DNA of 64,000 nt from an uncultured Rikenellaceae bacterium (GTDB taxonomy: Bacteria; Bacteroidota; Bacteroidia; Bacteroidales; Rikenellaceae). The first letter of the stretch is position 1. Each line of letters opens with the position of its first letter. A program made the translations under genes and the position numbers. The stretch spans positions 62,001 through 126,000 of the forward strand of contig CALVFI010000010.1 of the NCBI GenBank assembly GCA_944326815.1, in the 5' to 3' direction. Below, one piece after another: positions 62,643 through 64,000 of this stretch. The notes under the pieces are model-generated. The model saw nothing but the letters and a program-made list of their open reading frames with translations. It was not told the DNA's origin and searched no databases.

Positions 62643-64000
62643 TTAAAATTTACACGAGACAGAGACATAATAACTGCGTCCATAGCCGTAAAGATACTTG
62701 GAGTCGAAAGGTGTCCATTGCTGTGATGTCCCGCTACCACGGCGCATGATTCGCATCTGCTCATATCCGCCATAGATGAATTTACGGTTCAGCAGATTGT
62801 TTACCGAGAAAAGCAAGGTCATCCTCGAACGTCCGACCGAAAAAGAACGGAGCAGAAATAAATCCACCACCGACGCATCTTCCAATCGCTCCTGCGAGAC
62901 AAATTCCGTAAAACCTTCCGGAGATGCAGCCAAATTATAGGCCCGCTCCATACGCCGCAGCGGCGTGGCTGACACATAACGATCGGCCATATAGGAATAA
63001 GTCAACGAAGCGATCCAGCCATAGGCATTATACTCCAGTTCTGCACTGACAGCCCTGCCGGGCGAGGTAGAACAACGGTATCCTTTGAGGTAGCTTTTGG
63101 CATTCGTGACCCGAATCTCTCCGGAAGCGTCCTCGACGATCGAAACTGTCGGATCGGAATCATACGTATAACGGCCCCAGGAGGCAATGGCCGACAAGGA
63201 AAGCCGCGAGGAGAGATCGTATTGAAGAGCTGCCTCCAGACCATAATACCGTTTACTGATGTCGCTCAGCATCATATCCGAGTAGACCGAAAACAGGTCG
63301 TCATAATAACGATAGACCTCGGTTGCATCCGTCGTCCGGGCATAGAAAAGTGCTATTTTACACTTCATGGGATTCAGTGTCAAAACATAATCCAGGTCAG
63401 CAGCCGTCTGCCCGACAGTCTTCGGTTCTGCAATGGTCTCATTCGTATAGTTCGGCGAAAGGAAAAGATTGCCATACTCAGGTGCCGTGCGCCCGGACTG
63501 CAATGAGAGGTTAATGTTGTGGATGGGCGAGAAAGAGTAACCGGCCGCCACTTTGACTGCATAGGTTTCAAAAGAGAGACGTTTGGAATTTCCGAATGAA
63601 CGATTGCCCGGAAAAAGTTCCTTTTCGTAATATCCCTGCCGGCGGAGCGTACTCTGCGAGGCATTGACACTCGCTGCAAAACGGAAACGACGATCCGTAT
63701 ATCTCAAGGACGCGAAAGCCTCATAGCGGTCCGACCGCATCCGATAGTCATACCCGAATCTGTCACCGACATCGATTCTGCGGTCCGGATGTCTCACATC
63801 ATTGGCTAGCTTATCGCCAAACATCTCATCGTCGATCAAATAGCAATCAATATCGGAGACAGGAGCCCCAGACAACAGATCCTTCATCTCCTTATAGAAC
63901 CTCGTACGGCTCGTTTTGAAGCGGAGGCCGTAGACAGCCTCCGTACGTCTGTCGAACCGCGTCCGCGCTGTTGCGACGATTTGAAAACGCCGAATATCCT
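62643..64000 (-). CDS. TonB-dependent outer-membrane receptor, 5' partial
   Basis: Beta-barrel part of a TonB-dependent receptor; the plug and TonB box lie beyond the right edge, where the frame stays open. Barrel strands are recognisable as alternating aromatic/polar segments (for example YEAFASLRYTDRRFRFAASVNAS and LSLSAIASWGRYTYD). The end LYGYGRSYYVSVSCKF has the terminal aromatic residue needed for outer-membrane assembly. NLLNRKFIYGGYEQMR matches the family's VxNLFNxxY region. The cargo is unknown. It heads a transcript with two DUF5689 lipoproteins. The first part of the barrel and the start are not visible. Confidence 0.88.
   Translation of the reverse strand, partial: DIRRFQIVATARTRFDRRTEAVYGLRFKTSRTRFYKEMKDLLSGAPVSDIDCYLIDDEMFGDKLANDVRHPDRRIDVGDRFGYDYRMRSDRYEAFASLRYTDRRFRFAASVNASQSTLRRQGYYEKELFPGNRSFGNSKRLSFETYAVKVAAGYSFSPIHNINLSLQSGRTAPEYGNLFLSPNYTNETIAEPKTVGQTAADLDYVLTLNPMKCKIALFYARTTDATEVYRYYDDLFSVYSDMMLSDISKRYYGLEAALQYDLSSRLSLSAIASWGRYTYDSDPTVSIVEDASGEIRVTNAKSYLKGYRCSTSPGRAVSAELEYNAYGWIASLTYSYMADRYVSATPLRRMERAYNLAASPEGFTEFVSQERLEDASVVDLFLLRSFSVGRSRMTLLFSVNNLLNRKFIYGGYEQMRIMRRGSGTSQQWTPFDSKYLYGYGRSYYVSVSCKF

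Overview
The window is a 64 kb stretch of ordinary chromosome from a Bacteroidota bacterium, most likely order Bacteroidales. The mix of a sodium-pumping NQR, a lone hydE, a type III glutamine synthetase, BACON and DUF5689 lipoproteins and a TonB receptor would fit Rikenellaceae (Alistipes-like), but the genus is a guess. The strongest clue is promoter structure: many genes are preceded by the phylum's TAnnTTTG box, several with a TTTG/TTG box 18-20 nt upstream. No rRNA, tRNA, insertion sequence, prophage or CRISPR array was found.

Layout. 1-7.65 kb: end of a dihydrolipoyl dehydrogenase, truA-galK on the minus strand, then a plus-strand run dapB-lepB-yigZ-pyrB-pyrI. 7.65-16 kb: a BACON/M64 lipoprotein, uvrA, an M16 peptidase, an O-methyltransferase, a gene-poor AT-rich gap, and a phosphohexomutase. 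16.3-22.3 kb: dnaA, then bcp-recA-relA/spoT-small membrane protein-HIT. 22.3-25 kb: a 460-bp AT-rich gap with three copies of TACAwATGTA before an XRE regulator, then znuA-znuC without a permease. 25-34 kb (minus): a small conserved protein, the bifunctional NAD(P)HX repair enzyme, the complete nqrABCDEF operon (NqrC carries an N-terminal rubredoxin domain), and hydE. 34-45 kb: tatD-tcdA-hydroxyacid dehydrogenase, alaS-gpmI on the minus strand, two tandem membrane-anchored M23 peptidases, and glnN. 45-54 kb: AddB-like nuclease, a GIN-domain protein, divergent AddA-like helicase, and a GNAT-nitrilase fusion. 53.8-56.5 kb: rplM-rpsI-rpsB-tsf on the minus strand. 56.7-64 kb: a MATE transporter, era, a membrane-anchored DRGH nuclease, obgE, two DUF5689 lipoproteins and a TonB-dependent receptor that runs off the right edge.

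Most of the window is housekeeping: DNA repair (uvrA, recA, addA/addB), replication initiation (dnaA), stringent response (relA/spoT), translation (rplM, rpsI, rpsB, tsf, alaS, era, obgE), and central metabolism. The most system-like set is at the right edge: TonB receptor, two OB-fold-like DUF5689 lipoproteins and a secreted-type DNA/RNA nuclease, separated only by the antisense obgE. I read this, as a hypothesis, as an envelope apparatus for capturing and degrading nucleic acid. The rubredoxin-NqrC fusion is the other clear oddity. Several coding starts given here are downstream of the longest possible start (uvrA, addA, MATE, obgE, nuclease, second DUF5689, nqrD, znuC), because the extra N-terminal stretch has no family similarity or overlaps a promoter.
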